A DNA stretch of 12,670 nt from an uncultured Oscillospiraceae bacterium. Its GTDB lineage: Bacteria; Bacillota; Clostridia; Oscillospirales; Acutalibacteraceae. Shown one piece after another: positions 12,273-12,670 of the stretch. How positions within the stretch are numbered: the stretch's first letter is position 1; the number at the start of each line of letters is the position of its first letter. The position numbers were made by a program, and so were the translations under genes. A model generated the notes under the pieces. That model ran no database searches and was not told the DNA's origin. It worked only from the letters and a program-made list of their open reading frames with translations. The stretch lies in the NCBI GenBank assembly GCA_900546735.1, contig URDW01000056.1:1-12670 (forward strand). The letters run 5' to 3'.

Positions 12273-12670
12273 TCAGTCGCATGCACAGATGCACTTGCGC
12301 GTAGAGAGCACCGACGACGGGGAGACCGAAAATTCGTCCAGTCCCCAGGCGTTCAGCTGCGGGATCAGGCGCTGGTCGGCGGCGGCCTCACCGCACATGC
12401 CGACCGGAATGCCGGCGCGGCGCGCGTTTTCGATCGTCATCTGGATGGCGCGCTGCACGGCAGGCTGCATGGCGTCGTACAAATAGGCCACGTCCGCATT
12501 GCCGCGGTCGCAGGCCGTGACGTAACCCGTAAGGTCGTTGGTGCCGATGCTGAAAAAGTCCGCCTCTTTGGCCAGAAGGTCAGAAGTCAGCGCAGCGGCC
12601 GGCGTTTCCACCATGATGCCGACCGGCACGTCGCGGCGAAACGGCTTGCCCTCGGCAGCCAGCTCGCCGG
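12273..12670 (-). CDS. ptsI: Phosphoenolpyruvate-protein phosphotransferase (enzyme I), C-terminal part
   Basis: Enzyme I of the sugar phosphotransferase system takes phosphate from phosphoenolpyruvate and passes it to HPr. Only the last 131 residues lie in the window; the 5' end is cut by the window edge, so the gene is partial, not broken. The piece belongs to the PEP-binding TIM-barrel domain: GIMVETPAAAL, then FFSIGTNDLTGYVTACDRGN, then VAYLYDAMQPAV, then GIPVGMCGEAAAD, which carries the catalytic cysteine of the domain, and DEFSVSPSSVL near the end. Small departures from common forms are GY for QY after NDLT, and a Cys-rich end (RKCICACD). It converges on the DUF975 gene, with a terminator for each. 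Other PTS genes may lie upstream outside the window. Confidence 0.95.
   Translation of the reverse strand, partial: GELAAEGKPFRRDVPVGIMVETPAAALTSDLLAKEADFFSIGTNDLTGYVTACDRGNADVAYLYDAMQPAVQRAIQMTIENARRAGIPVGMCGEAAADQRLIPQLNAWGLDEFSVSPSSVLSTRKCICACD

Overview
The window looks like a chromosomal segment of a Gram-positive, low-oxygen-lifestyle Firmicute, most likely an Oscillospiraceae/Ruminococcaceae (Clostridium cluster IV) gut bacterium of the Gemmiger/Subdoligranulum/Faecalibacterium type. This rests on GC-rich genes separated by AT-rich intergenic DNA, strong GGAGG ribosome binding sites, sigma-A promoters often with an extended TGn -10, a compact dimeric-type glycyl-tRNA synthetase, a DUF348-G5-3D cell-wall protein and a DUF975 membrane protein. 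The genus is an inference and was not tested. No rRNA, tRNA, CRISPR array, transposase or phage gene was seen.

Layout. On the minus strand at the left, an AIM24/TIGR00266-family protein (822-1502) is followed by an unrecognised membrane-anchored protein (164-718) and a strong terminator. Divergent from it is a ferrous-iron uptake operon: feoA (1841-2062), feoB (2059-4158) and a Cys-rich FeoB-associated membrane peptide (4159-4341), closed by a 16-bp-stem terminator. Its promoter carries a GTTAG-N6-CTAAC inverted repeat placed like a repressor operator. Next comes a single-gene unit for a YjdF/DUF2238-like integral membrane protein (4530-5246).

The 660-bp gap at 5247-5906 has no convincing gene but is full of hairpins, including a structured, possibly dispersed element (5281-5501) and two further terminator-like hairpins. 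An AraC-family regulator starting with GTG follows (5907-6743). A second gene-poor, AT-rich gap (6744-7618) holds several long palindromes, a pair of near-identical 14-bp direct repeats, and the promoter plus a roughly 140-nt leader of a secreted or anchored DUF348-G5-3D cell-wall protein (7619-8848).

glyS (9074-10453) has its own promoter and is followed, 22 nt on, by a DUF975 membrane protein (10476-12074). That protein has a striking Gly/Tyr/Asp/Phe low-complexity insert and a long disordered Pro/Ala/Glu tail. The glyS-DUF975 unit converges on the 3' end of ptsI (12273-12670, minus strand, 5' end outside the window), and the two are separated by a terminator for each direction.

The genes are mostly separate housekeeping units (iron uptake, translation, cell wall, sugar phosphotransfer). 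I found no complete new multi-gene system. The items that best deserve attention are the low-complexity DUF975 protein, the structured element in the 5.3-5.5 kb gap, and the palindrome-rich 6.8-7.5 kb gap.
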